NCBI GenBank assembly: GCA_943736015.1
Contig: OX031069.1
Span: 18,853,235-18,917,234, forward strand
Direction: 5' to 3'
Source of the DNA: Tridacna crocea
Lineage: Eukaryota > Mollusca > Bivalvia > Cardiida > Cardiidae
DNA: 64,000 nt
The notes under the pieces are model-generated. The model was not told the DNA's origin and did no database searches. It saw only the letters and a program-made list of their open reading frames with translations. Every line of letters begins with the position of its first letter. The first letter of the stretch is position 1. Made by a program: the position numbers and the translations under genes. Positions 1 through 9,189 of the stretch are shown one piece after another.

Positions 1-43
1 GAGTTCCAAAATGTTTTAAATACTTTATTTTAATAATAAAAAA

Positions 44-2326
44 ATGCCTGTTGATAAATTTGGAAGAATGGATATTGAATCTAAAACAAGCGGTGATGGT
101 GTACCACTCGCTTACATAAATAATAACTTTTTACGGAAAGATGGAACAACCAAAGTTACCGGATCTATAAATATGGATGGAAATACACTTACTAAGGTTA
201 GTAATCCAACTAATCCTCAAGATGTTGCTACAAAGGATTATGTTGATACAAGTAAAGGAAAGGGTTTTTTAAAAAGGAATCAAGATGGAAACATTGTGGT
301 AAAGAAAGATTTAGATATGGATGGTAATAAACTGTTAAATATCCCCTTTCCTGAAAATGATGGTGATGCTGCAAATAGAATATATGTTGATTCAAAGAGT
401 AATCAACTTAGAAATTACTTTGATGGTAATTCACCTTTTGTTATTGCTCCGGGAGACGCAAATGGACCAGGTAATAAATTTCAAACGCAAAATAATCTTC
501 ATATGATGAATTTTAAGATTAAAGAGTTAGGTGAACCTACAGAAGAGGCTGATGCTGTCAATAAGAAGTATGTGGATAGCGCAAATGCTTTTACTCCGAG
601 AGATGATGGGTGGAGCGCTAAGGGTACAATATTTTTAGCTAGTAAAAAGTTAGGTGGTTTAAGAACTCCTATAAACGGTCGTGAAGCCACTAATAAGGGG
701 TATGTGGATGATGCTGTAAAAGAATATGTGGATAAATACGTTGGAAAATTTAAAGATGAAAATGGAAATTTTGTTACATCTTCGGACGTAAACATGAAAA
801 ATAAAAAACTTTTTGGTTTACCTACCCCAACTGCGCAAGATGATGCTGCAAATAAGGAATATGTTGATAGTGTTGGTCAAAATGCTAGAGAGTATACTGA
901 TAGAACTAGTGAATTGTTGGGTAGAAGAATTATTAATTTACCTACTCCTTTTATAAAAGATAATGGAAATTATGTTCCTAATTTACCAATAAATATGGCT
1001 GATCAAAGTTTAACTAATTTACCTAGTCCTCAAGAAGATAGTGATGCTGCTACTAAGAAGTATGTGGATGATAATGTAGACAAAAACAGAGAACCCGGTG
1101 CACTTACTAAAACAAATAAAGTAACTGATTCAAATGGTAATGAAGTTGCGCTTTTGCTGGGTAAAGGGCCCCACTACGTGGCACAGGGTGAAATTGGAAC
1201 GAGTCATCGAATTGCACTTTTTCAAGACAACTTTATTGATAATGACGCTGTAAACAAAAAATATGTGGATACTCTCATGGCGGATAATGTTAGAGATGGG
1301 GCTCTTCCTGGAGTAGCAGAGGGAACCGTATTCTTTAAGGAGAATGGGAATTATCAGGCTACCGAGAATATTAATATGGGGTTTAAGCAATTGTTGAATT
1401 TACCGGCACCTGCTAATCCGAGTGATGCTGCTAATAAGAAGTATGTGGATGATGGATTGTATGAAAGTAAAAGGTATACAGATGAAAAAGTTCCTATACA
1501 AACTATTTTTGTAAAAGAAAATGATGATACATATAAATCCACTTATAATTTAAATTTACAACAAAAAAAAGTTTATAATGTAGCTGATCCCACTAACCCA
1601 GAAGATATTGTGAATAAAAAGCATATTGATAAAACAAGACCAATTTTTAAGAAACTTGGTAATTATTGGTTATTTGAGGATGATAATCCTTATCCTCAAA
1701 CAATAAATTTTAATGGAGCTAACTTGGTAAATGTAGGAATAGTAAGGGGTTTAAAAGATATTACTGATAAAGAGTATGTAGATAATTCTATAAAGAATTT
1801 TAGTACTAAAACCTATGTGGATGAAAAAATTAAACAGTATGATGATAAATTTAATTTTAACATTAGACCTGTTAACACCTTCTATGCTGAAGGTTATACA
1901 GAAAATATAATTGGGATTATCGAAGCTAATTCATTTCCTTTTTATTTTGGAAAAGGACCTGGTTCTAGTTTGGGTTATCGACCTCCAGCTAACATAGAAG
2001 CCTTTAGTGGGCTAGATTATGGCTATCAAATTCCAAGATTATCAAAACTAACAAAAATACTCTTTTATACCAAATTAACCGCACCAACCTATGAAGAAGT
2101 TAATGCAATTAATATGACTTTAGAATTTGTAATACATCTTGGTAATACACTAATAGGAGGAAGGAGAAGAATTTTAGAAGCAACTGTAAACGGATTAGAT
2201 TCATTATATTTAATACCTAACAATTTAAATTCTGAATTATCGCAAAATGAGTATGTAAATATACAAATTAAAAATAATATTATTTTAAATTATTTAGGGG
2301 TTAAACTATTCTTTGAGATAATATAA
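44..2326 (+). CDS. Fibre-like protein with 11 repeated KxYVD modules (virus-like)
   Basis: A 760-residue protein. After a short head beginning MPVDKFGR it repeats a module of about 45-70 residues: a 'G.I.M.gn.L.nlp.P....DAA' strand followed by N/T-K-x-YVD. I count eleven such endings (TKDYVD near residue 65, then NRIYVD, NKKYVD, NKGYVD, NKEYVD, TKKYVD, NKKYVD twice, NKKHID, DKEYVD and a last YVD). The final ~150 residues lack the repeat and look beta-rich, as expected of a distal knob. Similar modules occur in phage tail fibres and in virus-like ORFs of invertebrate genomes, where they form trimeric stalks. A role in particle attachment is inferred, not shown. The start follows an AT-rich leader. 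There are no internal stops, so the copy is intact or recent. It converges on the RING gene with 94 bases between stops. Confidence 0.7.
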   Translation: MPVDKFGRMDIESKTSGDGVPLAYINNNFLRKDGTTKVTGSINMDGNTLTKVSNPTNPQDVATKDYVDTSKGKGFLKRNQDGNIVVKKDLDMDGNKLLNIPFPENDGDAANRIYVDSKSNQLRNYFDGNSPFVIAPGDANGPGNKFQTQNNLHMMNFKIKELGEPTEEADAVNKKYVDSANAFTPRDDGWSAKGTIFLASKKLGGLRTPINGREATNKGYVDDAVKEYVDKYVGKFKDENGNFVTSSDVNMKNKKLFGLPTPTAQDDAANKEYVDSVGQNAREYTDRTSELLGRRIINLPTPFIKDNGNYVPNLPINMADQSLTNLPSPQEDSDAATKKYVDDNVDKNREPGALTKTNKVTDSNGNEVALLLGKGPHYVAQGEIGTSHRIALFQDNFIDNDAVNKKYVDTLMADNVRDGALPGVAEGTVFFKENGNYQATENINMGFKQLLNLPAPANPSDAANKKYVDDGLYESKRYTDEKVPIQTIFVKENDDTYKSTYNLNLQQKKVYNVADPTNPEDIVNKKHIDKTRPIFKKLGNYWLFEDDNPYPQTINFNGANLVNVGIVRGLKDITDKEYVDNSIKNFSTKTYVDEKIKQYDDKFNFNIRPVNTFYAEGYTENIIGIIEANSFPFYFGKGPGSSLGYRPPANIEAFSGLDYGYQIPRLSKLTKILFYTKLTAPTYEEVNAINMTLEFVIHLGNTLIGGRRRILEATVNGLDSLYLIPNNLNSELSQNEYVNIQIKNNIILNYLGVKLFFEII

Positions 2327-2420
2327 CTTCCCTCATTAAAGGAGAGAACTTATATTTTTAAAGAAGAATATATAAAGTAAAAAGGGTTTGGAGTATCAAC
2401 ATGACCATAAAAATGAATAT

Positions 2421-3056
2421 TTATGAGCTTATGTTTATTAAATATGTTCTAATGGTTTCTGTTCTACAAATCGGACAGTTAGCGTTATCCATCATATCGC
2501 TACAGTCATCGCAAATAGCCAGGTGCCCACATTCTTCATAGAGAACTGTAGGCTCGTTATTTAAGCACACGACACATTTATCTTCTTTAAAATTTTTTAT
2601 TTCGTTTAAATGTTCTATGGGCATCGGATAAAAACACCTTCCTTCTAATTCGATTTTTATTTTAAAAGGAGCGTAAGAATTATATTTAGAGTTTAAATTA
2701 TATTCAAAATTACATAAAGCATCTTCAAAGTACTCAAAAAACAAATTATACAGATCTGACCATTCTTGATATAAACTATTAAGAACAAAACTTTTTATAC
2801 ATCTAGAATATTCTTTATTAAATATAACTGTTGTTATATCTACTTCATCGTACTTATTATTTTCCCATAAGGCATAGTAAAATCCTCTTATGCTTTTAAT
2901 AAAATCTATCGTTTCCTCCATGGTTTTAAATTCATTACCACAGTAATAATGTGTTTTAACAACACCTAGTTTTTGGTGTTGGCTTATTTTACTGGTGATT
3001 TTATTAATTTGGATTTTTTCTTCAAAGTGTTTGTTCAACCATTCAATACCGTTCAT
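2421..3056 (-). CDS. RING-finger protein, putative E3 ubiquitin ligase (virus-like)
   Basis: A 211-residue protein with a C-terminal C3HC4 RING at about residues 160-200. The ligands are visible in order as CVVC, then C-G-H, IC, DDC, NC and PICR. This arrangement resembles the terminal RINGs of IAP and MDM2-type proteins. RINGs of this type bind an E2 enzyme and transfer ubiquitin. The N-terminal ~150 residues are charged and unrecognised and probably select the target. DNA viruses and large virus-like elements often carry such single-RING proteins to redirect host ubiquitination. That role is inferred here from the neighbours. The start codon lies 18 bases downstream of the TTAAGTTAAGGAA motif, which supports this start. 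No intron and no internal stop. Confidence 0.75.
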   Translation of the reverse strand: MNGIEWLNKHFEEKIQINKITSKISQHQKLGVVKTHYYCGNEFKTMEETIDFIKSIRGFYYALWENNKYDEVDITTVIFNKEYSRCIKSFVLNSLYQEWSDLYNLFFEYFEDALCNFEYNLNSKYNSYAPFKIKIELEGRCFYPMPIEHLNEIKNFKEDKCVVCLNNEPTVLYEECGHLAICDDCSDMMDNANCPICRTETIRTYLINISS

Positions 3057-3074
3057 TTTTATATTAATATTTTT

Positions 3075-3087
3075 TTCCTTAACTTAA
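3075..3087 (-). promoter_or_regulatory. Upstream motif TTAAGTTAAGGAA of the RING gene
   Basis: It reads TTAAGTTAAGGAA on the minus strand and ends 18 bases before the RING start codon. The identical 13-mer precedes the SAP-like gene at nearly the same distance, so it is probably a promoter element of this unit. Confidence 0.5.
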
Positions 3088-3117
3088 ATTTTCAAAATTT
3101 ATTTATTTATAATTCAT

Positions 3118-3130
3118 TTCCTTAATTTAA
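3118..3130 (-). promoter_or_regulatory. Variant copy of the upstream motif
   Basis: It reads TTAAATTAAGGAA on the minus strand, one base from the consensus. It lies just after the stop of the SAP-like gene and about 60 bases upstream of the RING start, so it may be a second promoter half or a decayed duplicate. Confidence 0.35.
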
Positions 3131-3140
3131 AAATATTTTT

Positions 3141-3353
3141 TCACCAATAACGTCGAGATGCTTTTTTTATTAGTTTCTTGGAGACATCTGGTTTAACACC
3201 ATTAGAAAGAAGTATAATAACTAATTCTCGTTTGATCATACTTTGTGCACCTTTTCTGGTAAAAGAATCTAATCTATAGCTTTTAACCATGTCAATGAGT
3301 TCTTTATGCTTGTATCTATTTATAAATTCATTTGCATAATATTCATTAACCAT
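3141..3353 (-). CDS. Small SAP-like protein (virus-like)
   Basis: A 70-residue basic protein. Residues ~15-52 fit the helix-extended loop-helix of a SAP domain: a first helix KELIDMVKSY, a glycine loop with RKGAQ, and a second helix KRELVIILL. SAP domains bind DNA, so a role in genome binding or packaging is possible. The match is by eye and short, so a generic helical protein remains possible. The start lies 20 bases downstream of the shared TTAAGTTAAGGAA motif. It is transcribed in the same direction as the RING gene, with 84 bases between its stop and the RING start. Confidence 0.5.
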   Translation of the reverse strand: MVNEYYANEFINRYKHKELIDMVKSYRLDSFTRKGAQSMIKRELVIILLSNGVKPDVSKKLIKKASRRYW

Positions 3354-3373
3354 TTTTTATAAATATAAAATAT

Positions 3374-3386
3374 TTCCTTAACTTAA
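3374..3386 (-). promoter_or_regulatory. Upstream motif TTAAGTTAAGGAA of the SAP-like gene
   Basis: Identical to the motif before the RING gene. It ends 20 bases before the start codon and is followed by an A/T-only leader. Confidence 0.5.
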
Positions 3387-3555
3387 AAAATCAAAAAAAA
3401 CTTAATGTATGTAGTAGTATGCAATAAAATTGAATTAATGGTGCATTCATCCACATAAGTAGGTTAAGCATATAATATACCGACCATGTATATTATATGT
3501 TGTATTGGGCACCCAATTAGTCACTCACTGACACATCAAATTGGTAAAGCGATTA
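3387..3555. other. Flank of the virus-like block, no gene seen
   Basis: AT-rich sequence with an imperfect inverted repeat around 3472-3500 (TAATATACCGACCATGTATATTA). It could contain the end of the inserted element, but I cannot point to a terminal repeat or a target duplication. Confidence 0.3.
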
Positions 3556-3784
3556 GGGGGGGTGGATTGATGCGTTGATGAGGCGATTGAGGGATTAGGG
3601 GCATACATTGATGCGTTGATGAAGCGATTGATGCGATCGGGATGAAGCGATTGATGCGATGTTGATGAAGCGATTGATGCGATCGGGATGAAGCGATTGA
3701 TGCGATGTTGATGAAGCGATTGATGCGATCGGGATGAAGCGATTGATGCGATCGGGATGAAGCGATTGATGCGATGTTGATGAA
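3556..3784. repeat. 23-bp minisatellite
   Basis: Tandem copies of GATGAAGCGATTGATGCGAT followed by either CGG or GTT, a 23-bp unit with alternating endings that gives a partial 46-bp higher order. The left copies are decayed. Confidence 0.85.
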
Positions 3785-3820
3785 CGGGGGAGGGAATTAG
3801 CCGGAATAGCCATTCTATAT

Positions 3821-4020
3821 ACTACTATTGCTTGTAGGAGCCTTTGGAAAACATTGTGGCAAAAGGTGAAATTGCTCGTGACGAGCAATTTCACCTTTTG
3901 TCACAATGTTTTCTATGCCATCAAAAGGTGTCATATACAAATAAGAAACGGTTTCATCCTTGCTGCTATAAAGGGTCAATTAGAGATACCCTAGAAATGC
4001 CTTATGGGGTAAAGGGTTAA
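3821..4020. mobile_element. B-type palindromic MITE, left end missing
   Basis: The hairpin at about 3843-3914 (core TGCTCGTGACGAGCA) and the right end GGGGTAAAGGGTTAA are intact. The expected left end (TTAACCCTTTACTCCATAGATAC) is replaced by unrelated sequence, which marks a breakpoint near 3820. Confidence 0.8.
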
Positions 4021-4056
4021 TACGGGTTGGACTGGAATTGAAGCAATGTTACATAC

Positions 4057-4810
4057 CTATTCCCTTAATGCCAACTGGTCTGTCAATGAAGCTTATAAAT
4101 TGACCTTCTGATGCTTTTGGTGGGCCAATCGGTAAACTACTATGCCTGTCTTTCAATATTTTTCTATCTTTTATCACTTCATCTTCAGTCGTCTGATCAA
4201 ATTTAAAACTGGAAGCATTGGCCTCTCCTCCATTGTCTGAAATGCCTGAAAGTTCCTCTCTTTCCCCTACACTCGGAAGTCTAGATTTCTTTCTGCTCAG
4301 AATTCTTGAACCTGGTCTTGAATTTGGTATGGAAGTGATTGGCTCATCTTCTTTAATACTTTCTAGCATGGGAGCCACAGTAATGCTACTTCTCCTTTCA
4401 TCATGTAGTTCTGTATCACCCATAACACGGGAAAGCTTTTTCCGAATGTTGAACCATAGCATCTTCAGGGGGCCTGATATTTCTGCACCGGACAGCGTCA
4501 ACCGTATCTTGTCACAAAGTGGTATCTCGCATATGCTGATGGACATGTCAACTCTCTTGTTAAAGTTGTTGCTTGTTTGAATGCATTGGTTTACATGGCA
4601 ACATATCAGGGAAAATATCTGTGTGCACAGGCTACATGCCATGTAGACATGGCTGCAGTTTGCGTAGTGTTTCATTAGCAAATTGATCGTCAAGCAGACA
4701 AAACATGTCAACATATCATCAGTTAAGTCATCCACATTCTCCATGCAGTTTGCGAGACAATCAGCTACAGGATTCTGATGTAATAGGTCCCAACAAGGGC
4801 AACCTCTTGC
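4057..4810 (-). CDS. Host gene, exon 8 (last visible exon), cysteine-rich segment
   Basis: Acceptor TTTTTTGCAG just right of 4810 and donor ATAG/GTATGT at 4057/4056. 754 nt, entering in phase 0 and leaving with one extra base, so the gene continues further left. The first ~100 residues (starting ARGCPCWDLLHQNPVADCL) hold about 17 cysteines spread through predicted amphipathic helices, such as DDMLTCFVCLTINLLMKHY. The rest is basic and serine-rich (RRSSITVAP, SRKKSRLPS). This is the only part that looks folded, perhaps a helical repeat. I do not recognise the family. The next exon is not between here and the virus-like block, so that block sits in or beyond the following intron. Confidence 0.75.
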
Positions 4811-4893
4811 CTGCAAAAAAACATACATTTTTATACCTTTATACTTAAACTTTTTGTGAGCCTTATCTTATTAAATTTGAACCATCTCTAGAA

Positions 4894-5547
4894 ACTAGAA
4901 GGCCCTGAAGGGCCTGAATATGCTCTACTGGCAGAGAATGAAAATCTGACAAGAAATGCATACTTTGTCACGAAAACAAGAATTGGTAATTTTCAACTTG
5001 AAATGGTTTCTTTTCCCAGACTGTTTGTTGGATTTATTTCAAAATAGATAGGGTTAAAGCTATTAGTGAGATAAACAAACTGTGCAAGTTTCACAAAAAT
5101 CCAATTACAAATGCACATTTTAACCCATAAACAAGAATTTGAAATTTTCAACTTGAAATGGCTGCTTTTCCCATACTGTTTGTTGGATTTTTCTCAAAAT
5201 CAATAGGGTTGAAGCTACTTATAAGATAAACAAACTGTGTGATTTTCATGAAAATCTGGCAACAAATGCAGACTTTATTGCATAAACCAGAATTAGAAAT
5301 TTTCAACTTGAAATGGCTACTTTTCCCATACTGTTTGTTGGATTTTTTTTCAAAATCAATAGGGTTGAAGGTATTGATGAGATAAACAAACTTTGCAAGT
5401 TTCACAAAAATCAGGCAACAAATGCAGACTTTATCGCGTAAACAAGAAAAAGACTAGCGGATGGACAGACGGATGTACAGACGGACAGACGGACGACGAA
5501 AACCATGCTATGACATAAGCTCTGCTGGTTGAAAGCCAGTAGAGCTA
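4894..5547 (+). mobile_element. Helentron/HINE-like non-autonomous element
   Basis: It starts ACTAGAAGGCCCTGAAGGGCC (a small 5' hairpin) and ends with the hairpin AGCTCTGCTGG...CCAGTAGAGCT followed by CTAA, as Helitron-type 3' ends do. Inside are three tandem units of about 155 bp, each with CAACTTGAAATGG. It carries no coding capacity. Confidence 0.6.
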
Positions 5548-5555
5548 AAAAGGGA

Positions 5556-5785
5556 TTAACCCTTTACCTGATATGCCAATTTGAGGCTCTTCCATGTCAG
5601 CAACAAATAAAGAGATGATGTCAAAAATATGGACAAATGAGGATACAAATATCTGATTGAGTAGAAAACATTGTGGAAAAAGGAGAAATTGCTCTTAATG
5701 AGCAATTTCTCCTTTTCCCACGATGTTTTCAAAAGCTGCCTGTTGTTAATGCATCAAAATGAGTATCTATGGAGTAAAGGGTTAA
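5556..5785. mobile_element. D-type palindromic MITE
   Basis: Bounded by TTAA at both ends. The left end reads TTAACCCTTTACCTGATATG. The hairpin core TGCTCTTAATGAGCA is imperfect. It begins only 9 bases after the Helentron-like end. Confidence 0.85.
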
Positions 5786-5831
5786 ACCAGTGTGTCTTAG
5801 TGGAGATTCATAACAAGCAAGTCATCGCATA

Positions 5832-6090
5832 GCTTGCAACATGCAAAAAGAGGCATTTGGACATATGTGTAAAGTGTCGTCTCAGATCAGCCTGCACAGT
5901 CCGCGCAGGCTGATCTGAGATGACACATTACATCCAACTATAGTTTTGGCCTACAGTGGACTTGCCTGAAACATAAAACCATATACAATCAGAAAGTGTT
6001 GTCTCAGATCAGCCTGCCTGGACTGCGTAGGCTAATCCAAGACCACACTTTACAATTATGTCCAAATGTCTTTTTTTTGCATGTTTCAGG
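5832..6090. repeat. P2 palindromic repeat with two internal hairpins
   Basis: Inverted ends of about 40 bp (CAACATGCAAAAAGAGGC...and its mirror) enclose two hairpins of the form CAGATCAGCCTGC...GCAGGCTGATCTG. This gives a ~260-bp foldback MITE distinct from the TTAA types. Confidence 0.75.
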
Positions 6091-6094
6091 TCAC

Positions 6095-6324
6095 TTAACT
6101 CTTTCCCACACAATCCCTAGTTTTAACAACTCTGAGGAAGAGGGCTTTTGAAAACATTGTGGGAAAAGGAGAAAATGCTGGTAACCAGCATTTTCTCCTT
6201 TTCCCACAATGTTTTCTACGCTATTAAAGACTATAACTCCAACATTTGTGACACATTTAAGTTGTCATCTGCAAATGTTTTCAATTTGGACAGGTCCAAA
6301 ATTTGTCGTTTGGTAAAGAGTTAA
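6095..6324. mobile_element. A-type palindromic MITE
   Basis: Complete from TTAA to TTAA, with a near-perfect hairpin at about 6146-6222 centred on GCTGGTAACCAGC. Confidence 0.9.
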
Positions 6325-6462
6325 TTGTGGATCCCTAAAATCTAGGGATTCACCTTATCATACAGCGCTGCTCAGTTGTATTCATCACATAAATACAATT
6401 TTTTAAAAATTTTATCAAGAGCCTGGTTTTTGTCATTGAGTTTCAATTATATGACGTGTCAC

Positions 6463-6952
6463 CTAAACTATTACCACACAATCCCAGTCAAGGGGTGAAT
6501 TCCAGCTGCATTTTGGAAAATTTTACAGGTGAGGGAAAAAACTTCTCATTTCTCTGGAAAGTTGGTAGATCATCATTCTTGGATATGTAATGCTGATTTC
6601 ATTTACTCAATTCTACACGACATGTGATCTAACAATTCTTTTCAGAAAAATGAGAATTTTTTTCCCTTACCTGTAAAGTTTTCCAAAATGCAGATGGAAC
6701 AATTTCGCTTTCACCCCTTGCCCCTCTCTTAATGACCCTGAGAAAGAAGCCTTCTGAAGACATAAAGGGAAAACATTTTGAAAACATTGTGGGAAAAAGA
6801 GGAAATTCTGGTAACCAGCATTTTCTCCTTTTCCCACAATGTTCTATGCCGTGCTGTAAACAAAGTTCAATTATTGAGTTACATTGTTTTGTTATCTGCA
6901 AGTGCTTTCAATTTGGACCAGTCTAAAATTTTGTTGTTTGGTAAAGGGTTAA
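6463..6952. mobile_element. A-type MITE split by a foldback insertion
   Basis: Left end CTAAACTATTACCACACAATCC up to 6484, remainder from about 6725 to the right TTAA. The part between is a separate foldback element. Confidence 0.8.
6489..6720. mobile_element. Foldback element nested in a MITE
   Basis: Inverted arms start CAAGGGGTGAA and contain GCATTTTGGAAAA and CCTGTAAA in mirror order. The arms are about 75 bp with a ~90-bp spacer. No clear target duplication. Confidence 0.7.
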
Positions 6953-6974
6953 AATGCTTATCTTCCCACAGTAG

Positions 6975-7198
6975 TTAACTCTTTACCACACAATCCAGAC
7001 TTTTAACGACCCTAAGAAAGATGGCTTTTGAAAAAACATTGTGGGAAAAGGAGAGAATGCTGGTAACCAGCATTTTCTCCTTTTCCCACACTGTTTTCTA
7101 TCCTTACCAAAACAAATTTCAATTTTTCGGTCACATTTATTGTTGTTTGCAAATGGGTTTGGACCTGTTTAAAATGTTGTCATTTGATAAAGAGTTAA
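6975..7198. mobile_element. A-type palindromic MITE
   Basis: TTAA at both ends. One arm carries single-base differences (AGAGAATG, CACACTG), so this hairpin is not perfect. Confidence 0.85.
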
Positions 7199-7275
7199 AA
7201 CTCAAGATTGTGTGGTGGAGAGGTAAAATCCATTGATTAATCTATGTAAAGTCACAATTTCAAAAGGAGGCTCAC

Positions 7276-7539
7276 CTCTGCTTGCTGTTTCAGATACCCC
7301 AAAAATTTTTCCCAGTGCTCAGGTGAAATATTGCTGTGTTTTTTACGGACTCTCTTGGAATTTGGTTGGGGTTTACTGTCTTCACTCAGCCTCCTTCTTG
7401 GTTCAATAGAACTTTCAGAATTCGAATCATCATTATTTCCACTATCATCTTCATTTGGATTATTTCGGTCTTCTCTGTCTTTCCCATGTTCACTGTTCCT
7501 TTCTGGTTGATCTTTGGATCCCTTTTTATTCTCTCGACC
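7276..7539 (-). CDS. Host gene, exon 7
   Basis: Acceptor TTGTTGTTTAG before 7539 and donor CAGAG/GTGAGC at 7276/7275. 264 nt, 88 codons, phase 0 at both ends. The product begins GRENKKGSKDQPERN. It is very rich in Asp, Asn, Ser and Glu (EDRNNPNEDDSGNNDDSNSE), with a basic patch (NSKRVRKKH) and a more structured end, SPEHWEKFLGYLKQQAE, which runs straight into the helical exon 8. The acidic-then-basic pattern suggests a nuclear protein. That is inference only. Confidence 0.75.
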
Positions 7540-7588
7540 CTAAACAACAAAATTGACCCATGCCATGTTAAAAAGGGGCTAGGTGCAT

Positions 7589-7817
7589 TTAACCCTTTCC
7601 CAAACAATCCCTGGTTTTTATGGGTCAGGAATAGAAGCCTTTTGAAAACATTGTGTGAAAAGGAGAAAATGCTGGTAATCAGCATTTTCTCCTTTTCACA
7701 CAATGTTTTCTACCCTGTTATATCGAAAAATCATCTTTTTATCAACTGTTTATTTGTCACCTGCAAAATGCTTTCAGTTTGGTCTGGTCCAAAATTTGCC
7801 GTTTGGGAAAGGGTTAA
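7589..7817. mobile_element. A-type palindromic MITE with matched arm variant
   Basis: Complete from TTAA to TTAA. Both arms carry the same variant (GTGTGAAAAGG and CCTTTTCACAC) instead of GTGGGAAAAGG/CCTTTTCCCAC. Confidence 0.9.
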
Positions 7818-7976
7818 CGAATGTATCAACACTTGTCAGCCTGCACAGTTCACGCAGACTGGCCAAAACCCTTTGCCGTCTTCAATTGTTTTGCATGTCA
7901 AAGTACCATTCTGTCCCATGATTCAGTTTGTTGTTTAACAAAATCGATCTCTGGATCCACAAAGCATTGCTTGTTA

Positions 7977-8205
7977 TTAACCCTTTATTCCTAGATACTC
8001 ATTTCCACGCATTGCTTGTATGAGCCTTTGGAAAACATTGTGGCAAAAGGTGAAATTGCTCGTGACGAGCAATTTCACCTTTTGTCACAATGTTTTCTAT
8101 GCTATGAAAAGGTGTCATATACATATAAGAAACAGCTTAATCCTTGCTGTTATTTAGGGTTAATTAGAGATACCATAGAAATGCCTTATGGGCTAAAGGG
8201 TTAAC
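7977..8205. mobile_element. B-type palindromic MITE
   Basis: Complete. Hairpin at about 8032-8100 with core TGCTCGTGACGAGCA. It shares its right TTAA with the next MITE. Confidence 0.9.
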
Positions 8206-8429
8206 CCATTACCACACAATCCCTACTTTTCACGCCCCTGAGAAAGAAGCCTTTAGAAAACATTGTGGGAAAAGGAGAAAATGCTGGTAACCAGCATTTT
8301 CTCCTTTTCCCACAATGTTTTCTACCCTTCACAAAACAAATTTAAAATTTTCAGTCACTTTTATTTTGTCGTCTGCAAATGCTTTCAATTTGGGTAAGCC
8401 TAAAATTTTGTCGTTTGGTAGTGAGTTAA
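8202..8429. mobile_element. A-type palindromic MITE
   Basis: Complete. It abuts the B-type copy through a shared TTAA, so one inserted into the target site of the other. Confidence 0.9.
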
Positions 8430-8437
8430 ACATGATT

Positions 8438-8662
8438 TCTTTACCAAACAACAAAGTTTTAGACTTGTCCAAACTGATAGCACTTGCAGACAACAAAATA
8501 AATATAACTCACAGATTGAAACTGGATTTTAGAAGAGTAGAAAACATTGTGAGAAAAAGGAGAAAATGCTGGTTACCAGCATTTTCTCCTTTTTCCCACA
8601 ATGTTTTCAGACAGCTTCTTTCTTTGGGTCATAAAAACCAGGGATTGTTTGGTAAAGGGTTT
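8438..8662. mobile_element. A-type palindromic MITE, ends decayed
   Basis: CTTTACCAAACAAC to GGTAAAGGG are recognisable, but the outer TTAA is lost on both sides. Confidence 0.8.
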
Positions 8663-8672
8663 TGGAGATGCA

Positions 8673-8901
8673 TTAACCCATTACCACACAATCCCTACTT
8701 TTGACGCCCCTGAGAAAGAGGCCTTTTGAAAACACTGTGAGAAAAGGAGAAAATGCTGGTAACCAGCATTTTCTCCATTTCCCACAGTGTTTTCTACCTT
8801 TCCCAGAACAAATTTCAATTTTTCAGTCACCTTTATTTTGTCGTCTGCAAATGCTTTCAATTTGGACCAGTCTAAAATTTTCTTGTGTGGTAAAGAGTTA
8901 A
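8673..8901. mobile_element. A-type palindromic MITE
   Basis: TTAA to TTAA. Stem variant AACACTGTG, shared with the C type. Confidence 0.9.
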
Positions 8902-8961
8902 GCCCCTTTTGCAAGAGTATGACTCAATTAAATTTTAGTCATGCTCTGGCAAAATGGGGGT

Positions 8962-9189
8962 TTAACTCTTTACCACACAACAAAATTTTAGACTGGTTCA
9001 AATTGAAAGCAATTGCAGACAACAAAATAAAGGTGACTGAAAAGTTGAAATTTGTTCTGGGAAGGGTAGAAAACACTGTGGAAAAAGGAGAAAATGCTGG
9101 TTACCGGCATTTTTTCCTTTTTTTACAGTGTTTTCAAAAGGCTTCTTTCTCAGGGGCATCAAAAAAGGGATTGTGTGGTAATGGGTTAA
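8962..9189. mobile_element. A-type palindromic MITE, reverse orientation
   Basis: TTAA to TTAA. It reads in the opposite direction to its neighbours, with the AAATTGAAAGCA arm on the left. Confidence 0.9.

Larger units (their letters stand above)
1..3420. mobile_element. Virus-like gene block (right end of an integrated element)
   Basis: Three uninterrupted reading frames fill most of this stretch: one rightward (fibre-like) and two leftward (RING, SAP-like), with gaps of only 85-95 bases. There are no introns and no MITEs, while MITEs are everywhere else. Composition is strongly AT-rich between genes. The two leftward genes share an upstream motif. This density and layout is that of a DNA virus or a large virus-like transposon of the Polinton/adintovirus kind. 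No capsid, polymerase, integrase or packaging ATPase gene is in view, so the class stays open. The left part lies outside the window. The right limit is uncertain, somewhere between 3420 and 3820. Confidence 0.6.

Noticed and set aside
4218-4580. Plus-strand 120-codon frame
   Set aside because: Shadow of exon 8, which has splice sites and a consistent phase on the minus strand.
7336-7938. Plus-strand 200-codon frame
   Set aside because: Opposite strand of exon 7 joined to MITE sequence; no start context and no domain.
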